Assembly (NCBI GenBank): GCA_947095585.1
Contig: OX352763.1
Coordinates: 104,139,908-104,203,907, forward strand
DNA from: Nephrocerus scutellatus
Taxonomy: Eukaryota; Arthropoda; Insecta; Diptera; Pipunculidae
DNA length: 64,000 bases
Direction of reading: 5' to 3'
A program made the position numbers and the translations under genes. Positions 21,501 through 31,289 of this stretch are shown in pieces. The notes beneath the pieces are model-generated. The model worked only from the letters and a program-made list of their open reading frames with translations, was not told where the DNA came from and searched no databases. Each line of letters begins with the position of its first letter. Positions within the stretch are counted from its first letter, which is position 1.

Positions 21501-22068
21501 TTATTAGCCGATTGGTCGGTTGGTGAAGGTATATTCAAATTGATAGGGAAAGGAATGGGTCTAATATCAGAAGGGTGTATGGTGTTGGAAGTAGTTCGCT
21601 TCCTGTTCTCTTTTTCTTTCTTTGATCTAGGAATTGAATTAAATTAAATTATTAAAAATATTTAGATCTTAATTTCTTTCTAAATGTTACTTAACTATAA
21701 AAAGTTTACTTAAAAAAAATAAAAATCACTTTATTAAATTATTAAAAATATTTAGATCTAAAGCTTACAATAATATTTTTGGGAACATTCCACGCTTGTT
21801 TTTCTCTTTGCAATGTACTACTGGGGACTGTCCAACACTCCCTCGTGGTATAGTTTTTCTTCTCACCATCTCAGCAGGATCAAAGTTCAAACACAAATTT
21901 TACACACGCGGCGAACTACTTGAGGTCGACTTGAATTGCGGAGTTTTTATTTGCTTGAGATTCCTTTTTTCTCCTTTTGTCTTTTTAAGTACGAAGTTAG
22001 AACACCAATTAAACACACGCGGCGAGCTACTTAGGTCCACTTTTTTTTGCTTAGTTTTCTGAGACTAA
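21501..22068. other. Leader region of an LTR element, no gene
   Basis: CACACGCGGCGA(A/G)CTACTT occurs twice (about 21903 and 22012), inside a duplicated ~120-base segment. An ATTATTAAAAATATTTAGATCT repeat occurs at 21648 and 21738. No coding frame is recognised. Confidence 0.35.
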
Positions 22069-22082
22069 CACGTTGGGCGCTA
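22069..22082 (-). promoter_or_regulatory. Degenerate primer-binding-site-like sequence
   Basis: AACACGTTGGGCGCTA resembles the tRNA-Lys 3' end CCCACGTTGGGCGCCA with changes at both edges. It lies upstream (minus sense) of the gag at 20.86-21.5 kb, where a primer site is expected. Confidence 0.35.
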
Positions 22083-22600
22083 GTTATTATTTTCTACGTT
22101 TTCATTTTATAAAAAAAATTTTATATTTAACCACGTATTTCAAAATATAGGGTGTTTCAATAGATGCGCTTCAACTTTTCTCCGATAGGGACGGCGAACG
22201 ACGCCATATTTTTTATTGTTCTTTTGTCATTTGGAAACTTCATTAGTATACATTTCATCATCGAACGCTACACATGTGAACAGCGATTGCAAATCGTGCA
22301 AATTTTTTATCAAAATAATCATATGTATATGTTCAAATTCGTTAATAAAAAAAAGTTAAAAGTTAGTTCAAAAGTCGAATAGTTTGTGTTTTATTCAAAA
22401 AAAAAGTTGAAGTGATCTTATTGAAAAACCCTATATTTAAATATATTTAATGTGTAAGAAGGTTTTCCAAAGTCTTTAAATACATTTTATATTTAATAGT
22501 ACTTTTTTATGTACTCATAGTACTTCAGTTTATTTTATATTTCATGTTGAACAAAGTATTTAAAGAAAAGTAATATTTACAAAGAATGTAATCGAACCCT
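22083..22600. other. AT-rich stretch, no gene
   Basis: A plus frame at 22164-22382 is open without a known domain. It starts close to GGGTGTTTCAATAGATGCGC and is followed by TTGAAAAACCCTATATTT, a weak inverted pair such as mariner-type ends may show (about 22151 and 22425). I cannot confirm a mariner. Confidence 0.3.
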
Positions 22601-23139
22601 TGACCGCTGAGCTGGTTACACTGTAGGGGGGATTTTGTGGGTGTCCAAAATCGTCCTTACACCTTCCCTTTACTTCCGTTAAGAATGACTACATTGGCCT
22701 CTCCCGACCGCTTGACTTTAACTTTGTATTTCTTGCCGCCTGTCTCGATTAAAAAACTCATCTGTTGGTTTCTCTGTCGGGTATTCTTGCCCCTGATAAT
22801 ACCCTTGTTGACCTCTCGAGGCCAGTGTTGGGAAGATTCTCGGCTGACGTCGGGCGCATGGGGCCCATGACCCAAACCTCCGAAAATGATTCCTCATTAC
22901 TATTGCCATTGTCTTCGTTTGGTCCTTTGATGCTGCTATTCATGGCTTCCTTTGGCCATGGTTGTGGATGTTTGCAGCCGATGTGAGACGAACGGGGCTA
23001 TCCGTTGCCCGCGGCCAGACCTCTGAGAATGATTCTTCTGCTGTGGTTGGCCTTGCGGTTTTCCTCGTCTTCGAGGTCCATGACTTCCAGTGGCCATGGT
23101 TGATGGTGTTCCTTGTCTCCTTTGCCATCCTTGCCCCCA
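22600..23139 (-). other. GC-rich 3' flank of the Ulp1-like gene with repeats
   Basis: The base composition changes abruptly to GC-rich at about 22620. On the minus strand the block EESFSEVW-x6-P-x-R-x-TSA is encoded twice (about 22840-22910 and 22980-23045) in frames that do not continue into the protease gene. GAACCCTTGACCGCTGAGCTGG at about 22596 looks like a tRNA-type B box next to an A box and could mark a SINE scrap. Confidence 0.4.
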
Positions 23140-23385
23140 CTCCCGTGCCCAGTCCCGGGGGATGTTGGCGGTCTTCTCGGACTTCCATCTCACCTTCGAT
23201 CAGGTCGCCCAGTCGTCGTCCCGGGGAATGTTGGCGGTCTTCCCGCACTTCCATCTAACCTTCGATCAGGTCGTCCAGTCGTCTTCCCGGACTTCCAGCT
23301 CACCTTCGATTAGGTCGCCAAGTCGCCGTCCCGGGGAATGTTGGCGGTCTTCCCGCACTTTCATCTCACCTTCGATCAATTAGAC
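23140..23385. repeat. ~69-bp minisatellite
   Basis: About 3.5 copies of CCGGGGAATGTTGGCGGTCTTCCCGCACTTCCATCTCACCTTCGATCAGGTCGCC-like units. Read on the minus strand they would give repeated IEGEMEVREDRQHSPGRR, but the array starts right after the stop of the Ulp1-like frame, so it is probably untranslated or was added by read-through. Confidence 0.8.
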
Positions 23386-24165
23386 TTGTAACAAAATCTC
23401 CGGTACTTCTCCTCTAGCAAACTTTTTGATGGCTTCAGCGATCTTGCGGCGTTCCAGTTCTGCATCTTCTGGGTTGAAAAGTAACGCAGGGCCTCCGGGG
23501 GATCTTACCACTCGCGTTGGATCGTTGAGTAAGAGCTCGGAGTAGTGAAGCAAGAAAAGGCCACAGTCGGTGTTGTTGCGCTGTTTGGGAATTCATACCA
23601 TCTTATGCGGGAGTCCGGGGTCCGGTTTTTTTGACTGCCGCTTCCGTGGTCAAATACTGTGATGCAGGAGGTCCGAGGGATATTTGATGGATAGCCGTGG
23701 CAGCGAGTCAAAAATCAGGAGTTCTCCAAAGGGGAACCTCAGCCCCCGTGTGAAGCGGATAACCACTAGGTACCAGTGTTGGTTTTGATTTATCAGCACT
23801 ATGATATTATCGTCTCCAGGATATTGACGCACTTGGTCCAACGTGCTACGGCGGCATGTTGCGAGGTCTCGTGGTACTTCTCCTCCCTCCTTGACATGGA
23901 TGATACGTTCGACAAAAAATGTGTTGAAAATGTGCGTACCATCTCGCTGTTGCCCGGGCGTGGCCCTCTGCTGAATCCACCGTAGCTGAGCCTCGATCAG
24001 CCGGTCGTTTAAAAGCTCTCCGACAGCCAGTCGGCCATAGTCCTCTTTCGTTAAGGTGATCCCGCCTGTCCCCGGGGGATAGACGCAGAAGTGCTGTCTA
24101 GGGGTGGCCTCCTCCTCGTCGCTGGACAGGGTGATGGTCGGTGGCCCGACTGCTTTGATGGCCGT
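23386..24165 (-). pseudogene. Ulp1/C48-like cysteine protease
   Basis: Minus strand. The N-terminal part reads GITLTKEDYGRLAVGELLND, then RLIEAQLRWIQQ, the substrate-groove helix found in Ulp1/SENP enzymes (L-x-DY-x-L-x-G-x-LND-x-I). Then comes NIIVLINQNQHWYLVVIRF with the catalytic His, LLIFDSLPRL with the catalytic Asp, and IPKQRNNTDCGLFLLHY with the oxyanion Gln and nucleophile Cys. A C-terminal helix follows (ERRKIAEAIKKFARG). All four active-site residues are present. It is broken by a frameshift in a T6 run near 23913 and by two in-frame TGA codons, one at 23650-23652 and one about 55 bases downstream. The family removes SUMO or similar modifiers; transposons of several classes carry copies. 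The 5' end is cut off where gag sequence begins (24165). Confidence 0.8.
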
Positions 24166-24340
24166 GGTCTTGGTGGGGACCTATTACGCGAATTCAATGC
24201 TTGAATAGGCCTTCGGCCGCGATATTGACTATGGGTCTGATAGGTTCGAAATTGGGTCGAAAAGCCTTCGCTACTTTGACTCATTTGTTTTTGAATCTCA
24301 GCAACATTTCTTTGAACGTAAAAGCGAATCATCGTGAATC
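24166..24340 (-). repeat. Duplicate gag piece next to the protease
   Basis: Copies the gag segment at 24535-24720: RNVAEIQKQMSQSSEGFSTQ, then RGRRPIQALNSRNRS on the minus strand. The two copies flank 200 bases and differ at several sites, so the duplication is not recent. Confidence 0.7.
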
Positions 24341-25520
24341 TCTCCTGTTGTGATTTGGTTTAGCTACGTATTATAGATCTTATACAGTTTGCAGCTTCCC
24401 CACACCCGTGGTAAATTCACATTTTTTGGATGTACATTTGCTTTACTTTATCCCGAAATCTAAAGTGATACCAACAGTACAATTTTTTATCTTTTGTAAT
24501 ATAATATGATTCTGTTCTTGCACGTGATGGTGATGGGGACCTATTACGCGAATACAATGCTTGAATAGGCCTTCAGCCGCGATATCGATAGCGATCGGTT
24601 CGAAATTGGGTCGATAAGCCTTCGCTATTTTGACTTATTTGTTTTTGAATCTCAGCAACATTTCTTTGCAATTTTGTAATTGAACTTAAAAGCGAATCAT
24701 CGTAAATATTTGAATATGGCGTTTTGTTGCTTTGAGATGCTACTGTTACGGGGTCGGATTTCGCTGAAATATTTGATCCACTTATTTCCCAAATTTTGTC
24801 AGCAGTTTCGAGTAATTTTTCTAAAGGGCCATACAAATTAATTACTTAAACCGATGAGATGTTGTTTGCCAATCGTTTTAACCAAATTGATTTAGCCAAG
24901 GTACCAATTATGTTAGATTTTCTACCTAGCGCTTCCAGTTTTCTGTAGAAATCTGCAGGTGTTTGATCTCCCAGTTGATGTGGTTTTTCAAGCCTCTGAC
25001 TTTCAGACATTGACTTTCTCTTAATTATTTCATCTCTTAGTTTGGTATTTATTGATGTCTGGTGTTTTTTTTTATAAATTATATCGGCTACTATTTGAAT
25101 TATGTCAACTGGGTTACCAGTACCTTTCTTTTCCTCTGTGTCCGACTTTTCAATCATCATATCAATAGCTATATTAGAATATGTTAGTCTCAATACCATT
25201 CACGTGGATGATGAAGCTGTGGATGCTTGCAATTTTAGTAGAAATTTCTGCTGTTGTCGTTGCTACTTCTATTGAGACAAGTCGCTCTGACAGTTGGGTC
25301 AGATTTGCAAACGTCACGTGGCAGAAAATATATGGAACTAGCTGCAGCCTGTTGCAGGCCGTATCTAATGCAGAGCGTGAGTTGCCCTCGGAATTTCCCA
25401 AGAGCTGGAGGATATTGCAATGCAGAGTGGCGAATTTATTTGCAATCTTTTTTGATCCACGCTAAACACATTTGTTCGCGCAACAAATGAACTTTGCGTC
25501 GTCCCACTACTTTTAATTTG
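24341..25520 (-). pseudogene. Gag of a Ty3/gypsy-type element with CWYH motif
   Basis: On the minus strand from 25199: a helical N-terminal part, then QTPADFYRKLEALGRKSN, then LAKSIWLKRLANNIS (capsid signature, D-x-x-P-x-x-L-x-x-x-x-x-L...LW-LQRLP in relatives). Next come ETADKIWEI and a Ser/Arg-rich stretch. At about 24470-24520 YCWYHFRFRDKVKQM follows, the unusual CWYH-x-FG-x-A motif that replaces zinc knuckles in this gag group. Stops and frame changes are present. Pol is absent; the Ulp1-like block follows instead. Confidence 0.7.
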
Positions 25521-25641
25521 CAGTCAAGCGAAAGAATTTTATCGGGTTTCCTTATTCTTGCAGCATCAGTGAATTATTTTGTAACATTGATTTATTTGTA
25601 ATATTTTAATTATTTTAATATTAATTATATTGAATTTATTA

Positions 25642-25660
25642 CCCACGTCGGGGTGACCAA
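25642..25660 (-). promoter_or_regulatory. Primer-binding-site-like sequence of the CWYH-gag element
   Basis: The minus strand reads TTGGTCACCCCGACGTGGG just upstream of gag. An ATTGGTGACCCCGACGTG start is common at this place in elements with CWYH gag. One base differs. An LTR would begin at about 25663 and run to higher coordinates. Confidence 0.5.
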
Positions 25661-26183
25661 TTTGTAGGTTAATAAATATTTATTTTTGGATAGTAAAATT
25701 TTGATTTTTATTTTATTTTATTTTATTTAAATATTTCGATAAATATGTTTTATATTTTATATTAAAATTTGTTTTACAAATAAACAATTATAATTTACAA
25801 TGATAACTCTGGCGAATTCGGATTTAATATGTTATTTTTACTTAAATTAATAGTATTGACTACTTACGTTAGTTCTATTTTAATATATATACATATATAT
25901 ATATTAGATCTTTATTGAAAAAATACATTAAAACATATTATGGTATTGATTGTAATTAAGAGATTTAGTAAATATACCATTACAACTAAGATTTGTTTAA
26001 ACTAAATTAATTGAGATTTTAAGTGATTAAATACAATGAATTGAATTATGTTATTATGTGAAGGAGCAATATTTTAATATAATAGTCTAGTTTGTAATGT
26101 ACAATTCGCGGTGTTATAGTATTCTGAACCGACATCACACTTAAACGTCCTGCAGTGTTGCAGCTTGGCTAAAAACTTTTGCA
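25661..26183. other. AT-rich, probable LTR/leader remnants
   Basis: (TTTTA)n at 25706-25730, ATATATAC run near 25884. No gene. Two primer sites (25642 and 26184) in the same orientation indicate two elements abutting here. Confidence 0.35.
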
Positions 26184-26201
26184 GCCCCACGTTGGGCGCC
26201 A
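26184..26201 (-). promoter_or_regulatory. Retroelement primer-binding site, tRNA-Lys
   Basis: GCCCCACGTTGGGCGCCA, identical to 15968-15985, and followed like it by TTTTAT...GTAATG. The shared flank (ATTTTATGTAATG) suggests both come from the same LTR family. Confidence 0.75.
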
Positions 26202-27000
26202 TTTTATGTAATGTATTCTGATGTAATCTGATCTGGTTTCTAGCGGTATTTAGGCAGCTGATGGGAGTTGCCACCTGTGTTGCCGTTAGCGGGTTTTTTT
26301 TTGTCCTTTCTTTTGGCCCACTCGACCGCCATTACACAAAAAAAAATTTGCACTTTAGGGGTGTAGCAAAGTTTTGAGATTTTGAATGTGCTTCCACAAG
26401 ATGTATATTGATAAAAATTACACAACAATAAAATACGTCTGACTCGTTTTTGTTTATTGTCTTGAGTAAAACGTGTTTGACATAAACTTGCGTAAAAGTA
26501 CATCGAGCGAACATAACTTAAATAAAGGATTGACAGTTTAATATTTACATTATTCAATACAAAGAAACAAAAAAAAAAGAAAACTAAAAAAATAGGATCA
26601 GAAATATAGCCCGCTCCGCCTAAGGAATGCAAGAAGCCCTTCCGAACTCCACACTTCATACAGCGTATTTATTCCGAAAAAGAACACATAGTCCAGATTC
26701 TATTTTCAAGGTAATAAACCAGGAACATTTTTATTCAACGACTAGACAAACAATATACACAACAAAAAAAAATGTTTTTTCTTTCTGCTTCCCCCTTTAA
26801 ATTTTTTTTTTCTAATCTACAAATAAAGGGGATTTATCGGCTATATCTTAACAAGTGAATTTATCGGGCATTTTATTAACAAAAGGAATTCAACAAATAT
26901 ATTCGATTACGAGAATGAAGGGAAGGCAGGGAAGAAGAATGAGTATATGAATTATGTTTTCAATTAAACTTGGTATGTTTTAAAAAAGAATCTTTCATTT
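26202..27000. other. LTR remnant and AT-rich spacer
   Basis: The first ~120 bases should be LTR. The 139-codon minus frame 26240-26659 has no recognised domain and contains a poly-F stretch from AAAGAAAC repeats. No gene is supported. Confidence 0.35.
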
Positions 27001-27099
27001 TATTTAAAATATTTATTTAATTGTTACAAGTAAAAATATAATATGCTTCTACTAATTACCAACTTGAATGCTGCTACAATGATAGTTACATTTCCAATG

Positions 27100-27792
27100 C
27101 CGTTGCTAACCGAACTTTTTCATATATTTTCGAACCGTTTTCTGACTACCATTCGATGTTCTTTTTTTTACAAAATTCTCCTTCAAGCCTTGGCAAAGGG
27201 ACTCGACACTGGCGCGCAAATTCGGTTGAGCATACAGCCATTCTTCAGCTTTCCCTTTCAACTTCGATACAAACAACGTACGCAAAATCTCCTCTTCCAA
27301 CACATTCATCTCTTTTACATTCTTAAGCTGTGCCAGCCATACTTCTATTTTTGCATTACCGTCATAGTCTGCCACCAACTCTTTATACATAGTCTAATGT
27401 TGCACTGTCATGTTGCCTGTTGTCGCTCTCGTCGTCAGTTTATCTTTATTCAATTTCGCCCTCTGTTTCAACAGTTCGTTCTCCTTCGCCATCAGTTCCC
27501 TCTCCTTCCTCAGCAAACTGATTTCCCGTCGCAACAACTTATTGTCCATCTGTTTTTGACTGTCCGTTGTCACCTCGCTTCGTTGCTGTGGGGGAATTTC
27601 GCTTTGTTTGTCGACGACGCTTCGCGACGAGACAGCAAAAAAATACACCAAAGAGTTTCTTAATTTTGTTAGTTTTGGTTTTTCTTTTTTTCGTTTATTA
27701 ATGATGCCTCGCGAAGGAACGGCAGCGAAAATAACGAATAGGTTAAATATAATTTCTATTGTTATTATTATTTTTTGGATTGAGGATCCCAC
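27100..27792 (-). pseudogene. Gag with coiled coil and capsid part
   Basis: From the N side: 27394-27792 ends in a heptad-rich coiled coil (LRREISLLRKERELMAKENE). A stop and frame change follow. Then 27106-27390 reads EVWLAQLKNVKEMNVLEEEI, then VSKLKGKAEEWLYAQPN and LKENFVKK. W-x-x-QL...L-x-G-x-A-x-x-W is the central retrotransposon Gag capsid signature. The coiled coil is like that of the SAP gag at 10.4 kb, and the same primer-site-like ATCCCACTTCTGA is found at 27786-27798, so both are members of one family. Confidence 0.7.
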
Positions 27793-27798
27793 TTCTGA
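27786..27798 (-). promoter_or_regulatory. Primer-binding-site-like segment (tRNA-Leu type)
   Basis: ATCCCACTTCTGA, the same 13 bases as at 11009-11021. It overlaps the start region of the coiled-coil gag frame, which argues that the true gag start is further downstream. Confidence 0.35.
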
Positions 27799-28605
27799 AA
27801 ATTTTAGTACTGGACTTTAATTAGTAAACCGAATAAAACACGTCCGTATGCTTTCGCGTCCAAATTACAACTGACTCTTTATTATATTATGTATTTCTTA
27901 AGTCTAGGTAGATATTTTAACAAAGAGGATAAGGCGGCACAAACGACTGGTTTATGATATAAATATATATAAGGAAAATATGTATTTAAACGACTGGCAG
28001 CGACGTCACAATATATTTTTGAGCTTTACTATCAGACTTTATCCATTTTTTAACAACTCTGAATCTGCGTCATATGACTCCAATTGACCACCGGCTCTGT
28101 CATTGTTCCATTGACAATGTCTCATAAATCATTTGCCTTTAACAATACCTTAATCTGGAACTTCCAGACTAGCTAATGTTCGCCATTTTGAAACTTATCT
28201 ACTCTTTGCAAATCACTTTCCATTTTGCCTGAATTCAAAATCCGCGATATGTAAAAACAATTAACTCGTGCACCTAAAATTTTAATATGTTGTAAGTTTA
28301 TCTAAAACTTTTCCAGAATATAACGCTTTGAATAAACTATTGCAAACCTTTTTATTAACTACTGCCGCGTGCCTGGGCCCATAACCTGTGAAAACTTGAG
28401 AGTCAAAAGCGAACTGAACGAGTTTTATTAAAATATAAATGTAGTATGTAACGGTAGCGAAATTACAAGATTGTGGTAGAATATATATTATGTTGACAAA
28501 TACCATATTCCTTTTTTAGTAATTTTAACAGAAAGAATAAATCAGTTGAGTTACATAGCAGACCATTCGAAAGAACTAGGCAAAATGTTATTGCTTCGGA
28601 AACCT
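27799..28605. other. Probable LTR/flank, no gene
   Basis: AACTGACTCTTTATTATATT (27867) is the part shared with 11124. The rest is unrecognised, including the minus frame 28282-28506. Confidence 0.3.
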
Positions 28606-28611
28606 AAAATG

Positions 28612-28695
28612 AAACAACACATGTGTACATTTCAGGAAAATCGGACTTTAGGAAGTGCGTTAAAAATTGATCGCGAGAAGCTACCAGCCACCCAG
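28612..28695 (+). repeat. Diverged copy of the inverted-repeat arm of the 50-51.5-kb unit
   Basis: ACACATGTGTACATTTCAGG, AAAATCGGACTTTAGGAAGTG, GTTAAAAATTGATC and CCAGCCA match the arm at 50079-50152 and the flank beyond 51454. This is therefore a dispersed family. Confidence 0.65.
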
Positions 28696-29750
28696 CCAGC
28701 CGCAGGCTTCTTGTAAATTCTCTAATCAGAGATTCGATTTTGTGGTGAAACTTCCAATTTGGTGGTGAAAACACGGGATCAGAAGAATACATGGTGAGGG
28801 TAAATGACCATATGCCTTTAACGATCAGCGCTCGCTTGCCTATGATGTTTAGTGGACACATTTATTGTTACGAGCAAACGATCGCTGATCGTACCTTCAT
28901 TACGTTATTATGCTTTGTATGGCAATGCCCTTGGCACAGAGTGTGCCAACAGAACAGTAGAACACTTTTCTTGTCAGTTCACTCGTTGAGTGGTTGTACG
29001 TTGATATTCTAAGTGTGGTTCGTATGCGAAAGGCATTGTGAGAAATGCGTTTAATGGGAATATGGGAGTCAAGAATCCAATCAGACTTGTATGTCACTAG
29101 TTACAAGGTCGCTGGGACTACTTGTGTAATAATTTCTATTGTTTAGAATTTGTACAATTATGTTGTATGTTGTTGTTGTTATACTATTATTCAATGACAT
29201 TATGCATTGATACACTGTATTGCCTTTATGGCTATGGCTATTCTTATTTTTTGGCATGGCTTTACCTAAAGAAACGCATGCATTGACGTAGCGCATGCTT
29301 TGTAAGGGTAGTTGTGTATTTAACAATTTAGATACGGAATAATGTAACGGAGTACACATGTCAGAAGTAAAACTTCTTTGGCAAAGCCGCGTTTTATTTT
29401 CCGAGATGATCTATATAGATCATCTCAAGAAAACAACACGATCCGGATCATCGAAAAATATCACTTTTCTTGTTTGGTATTACTATGACATTTGTTCTCT
29501 TGACATTATCATAAATATCCATGGAAGCAGCGGCAATTGAGGTAAATGAAGTTTTGTAATTTTATGTAATACTGAGACGTTTTTTGTAGTTTTTATTCGA
29601 AAGCGATGATAGCGTTGATCCAAGCTAATTAAACGTTTAATTTTATCTACCAGCTCATCTGATTCCTCTACAGAATTCATCAACGTATTTAAGACTTCGA
29701 AGATAGAATTAATGCCTATTCCCACTCGTCACAAAAATCAAATTATAAAT
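28696..29750. other. No recognised gene
   Basis: A short inverted pair ACGATCAGCG/CGCTGATCGT spans 28819-28891. Frames at 28791, 28900, 29081, 29358 and 29483 are open for 60-92 codons without recognisable domains. Part of the missing env N-terminal half might be expected near 29700 but I do not see it. Confidence 0.35.
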
Positions 29751-29767
29751 TAAATTTACCTTTTTCT

Positions 29768-30199
29768 AGGTTACTCAGAAATCTTTGTTTAGCTAAAGTC
29801 CAAATTTTTAAGTACACCTGTGATGAACATGTAATTACCATAAATAATGGGTTTGCAAAAATACAAGAGGGATCTTTTAAGTTTATTCATTTACTCGAAC
29901 TGGACAAGTACGAAGATATTCTAACAAACGCAAGACAGAACGTTGAAAAATATTTCAATCAAAACCATACACTTTATCCATTTCTGGGACACGAACTTAA
30001 CCAAACCATTGACATACTGAGTACAATAAAACCTAGGACAGACAGAAAAAAAAGGTCCTCTAATTTCCTGGGTACAGCCTGGAAATTTATAGCAGGAAGT
30101 CCTGACCATGAGGACATATTGTTAGTAACCAAGACGTTGGACGAACTAATTAATATCATTAATCAGCAAGTAGTTGTTAACAAAGCCTTTAACAGATAA
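29768..30199 (+). pseudogene. Errantivirus-type envelope (env) gene fragment
   Basis: An open plus frame of 143 codons without a Met start, so it is easily missed. It contains INNGFAKIQEGSFKFIHLLE near its start. The basic cleavage-like site RKKRS at 30044-30058 is followed at once by a small hydrophobic/aromatic segment (FLGTAWKFIAGSPDHED), and then a helical region starts. This order matches the middle of the env protein of insect gypsy-like endogenous retroviruses. A splice-acceptor-like TTTTTCTAG directly precedes it, consistent with spliced env mRNA in the family. The signal peptide, most of the surface part and the membrane anchor are missing, and the frame stops at 30197, so it is a dead remnant. 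Confidence 0.75.
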
Positions 30200-30461
30200 A
30201 AGATAAATATTTTAACAAATATCACAAATATCAAATTAAAAGTGAATTCTTAAATAATTAATTAATAATTATAAGCATTCAAGAAATCAATCAGAACCAC
30301 CGACTTTTTGTTAAATTAAAAAGAAAATGTACAAAATAAAACTGCGCAACTTTAAGGTTTTAGTGATATTTCTATTTTAATGTTTTTTTCGAAACTAATC
30401 TTTCCTCTTAAAAACAAGTTCTAGTATTTATTTTGCTTATTATTGTTATTAATATTATTGT
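30200..30461. other. AT-rich tail after env relic
   Basis: No frame; microsatellite-like TTATTATTGTTATTAATATTATT at 30438-30460 borders the SINE. Confidence 0.4.
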
Positions 30462-30690
30462 GGGCGCTGTGGCTCAGTGGATAAAATAGCATGGCTTCTG
30501 ACCAGGAGGTTCGTAGTTCGAATCCCAGTAACACCAAAAGTATTTTCGACTGTGTCCCACCTCTTCGCCGTTCGAAGCCGGCCTTAAATTGTAGGTCCCT
30601 TCCATTGGTGTCCAAAAATATAAATGCGCAACACAAATGGTCGCGAGAAGCTAGGCAATGGTCTGTCGCGCCGAATATTATTATTATTAT
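30462..30690 (+). mobile_element. tRNA-derived SINE
   Basis: The head GGCGCTGTGGCTCAGTGGAT has a pol III A box (TGGCTCAGTGG, 30470-30480) and a B box (AGTTCGAATCC, 30515-30525) at the spacing of a tRNA. The cloverleaf fails: the would-be anticodon loop TGACCAG lacks U33. A ~150-base unrelated body follows, ending in (ATT)n. AATATTATT stands on both sides (30451 and 30676), a possible 9-bp target duplication, although the site itself is ATT-rich. Confidence 0.75.
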
Positions 30691-30905
30691 TTATCGTATT
30701 TATTTAATTTTCCATAGTCTTACATATTCTTGTATTTGTGAGTACATACTTGGCCAAAAATATTCACTTGATATCTGTTTTACCTTCTCAGCGGCTTCTC
30801 TGTGAGCTCTGTTATGTGTTTCTTTTATGTGTTTAGTCTGTTCATCTTTGTCTTCACATCTCTAACCAGTTCACTGGTGTGAATAAATTTGCTATTGGGG
30901 TATTG
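30691..30905 (-). pseudogene. Gypsy-type integrase N-terminal zinc-finger fragment
   Basis: The minus strand reads IKETHNRAHRAAEKVKQISS, then YFWPSMYSQIQEYV: the H-x-x-x-H half of the HHCC finger and the Y-F-P-x-M-x-x-I segment of errantivirus integrase. The CC half is replaced (VRLW). In the next frame upstream NSKFIHTSELVRDV fits the preceding linker. It is antisense to the env relic, so the two were rearranged or come from different copies. Confidence 0.6.
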
Positions 30906-31099
30906 TTATATAAGATTGAATTTTATCTTAAATAATTGTTCTTCACTACAATATATTGCACTGAACCTGAATGAATTATTCCTTTCATTGATTTAATTAC
31001 TTCATTATCCTTATAATTTACTTTGTGCCTCCAATGTTTACCGTGTTATTGGATTGTATCAATCTTGTTTTCAGTTCCTTTTTTGATTATTAAATATAT

Positions 31100-31285
31100 T
31101 TAGTTACTTATTTGTTTTAAGGATTCCGTTTCTCGAACTCGATTCTGCACTATGACTTCCTTCGGGTGTTATCTGACCAGAATGGCGAAGCCACCCAGAA
31201 TTGTGTACATTGTAATCGCCCGCAATAACGATTTCATTTTTACGATGTTTTGTGACAATTCTTAAGATTGAATCAGATTTGCTCG
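31100..31285 (-). pseudogene. LINE endonuclease fragment
   Basis: The minus strand reads KHRKNEIVIAGDYNVHNSGW, then LRHSGQITPEGSH. GD-[FY]-N-x-H-x-x-W is the conserved core of the APE-type endonuclease of Jockey/R1/CR1-type LINEs, with the catalytic Asp and Asn. An earlier part merges into the first partial unit of the tandem array at 31290, which suggests the array unit grew out of LINE-adjacent sequence. Confidence 0.65.
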
Positions 31286-31289
31286 CATT

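Noticed and set aside
22151..22445. Mariner-like element suspected from inverted GGGTGTTTCAAT / TTGAAAAACCC
   Set aside because: The match is short, there is no TA duplication and no transposase piece.
22936..23258. Overlapping GC-rich frames on both strands of about 100 codons
   Set aside because: They come from the 69-bp minisatellite and lie beyond the stop of the protease frame.
26240..26659. 139-codon minus frame
   Set aside because: Contains poly-F and no family signature; it overlaps a probable LTR remnant.
30462..30535. Possible functional tRNA gene
   Set aside because: A and B boxes are good, but the anticodon loop lacks U33 and stems rely on wobble pairs; the body and ATT tail show it is a SINE.
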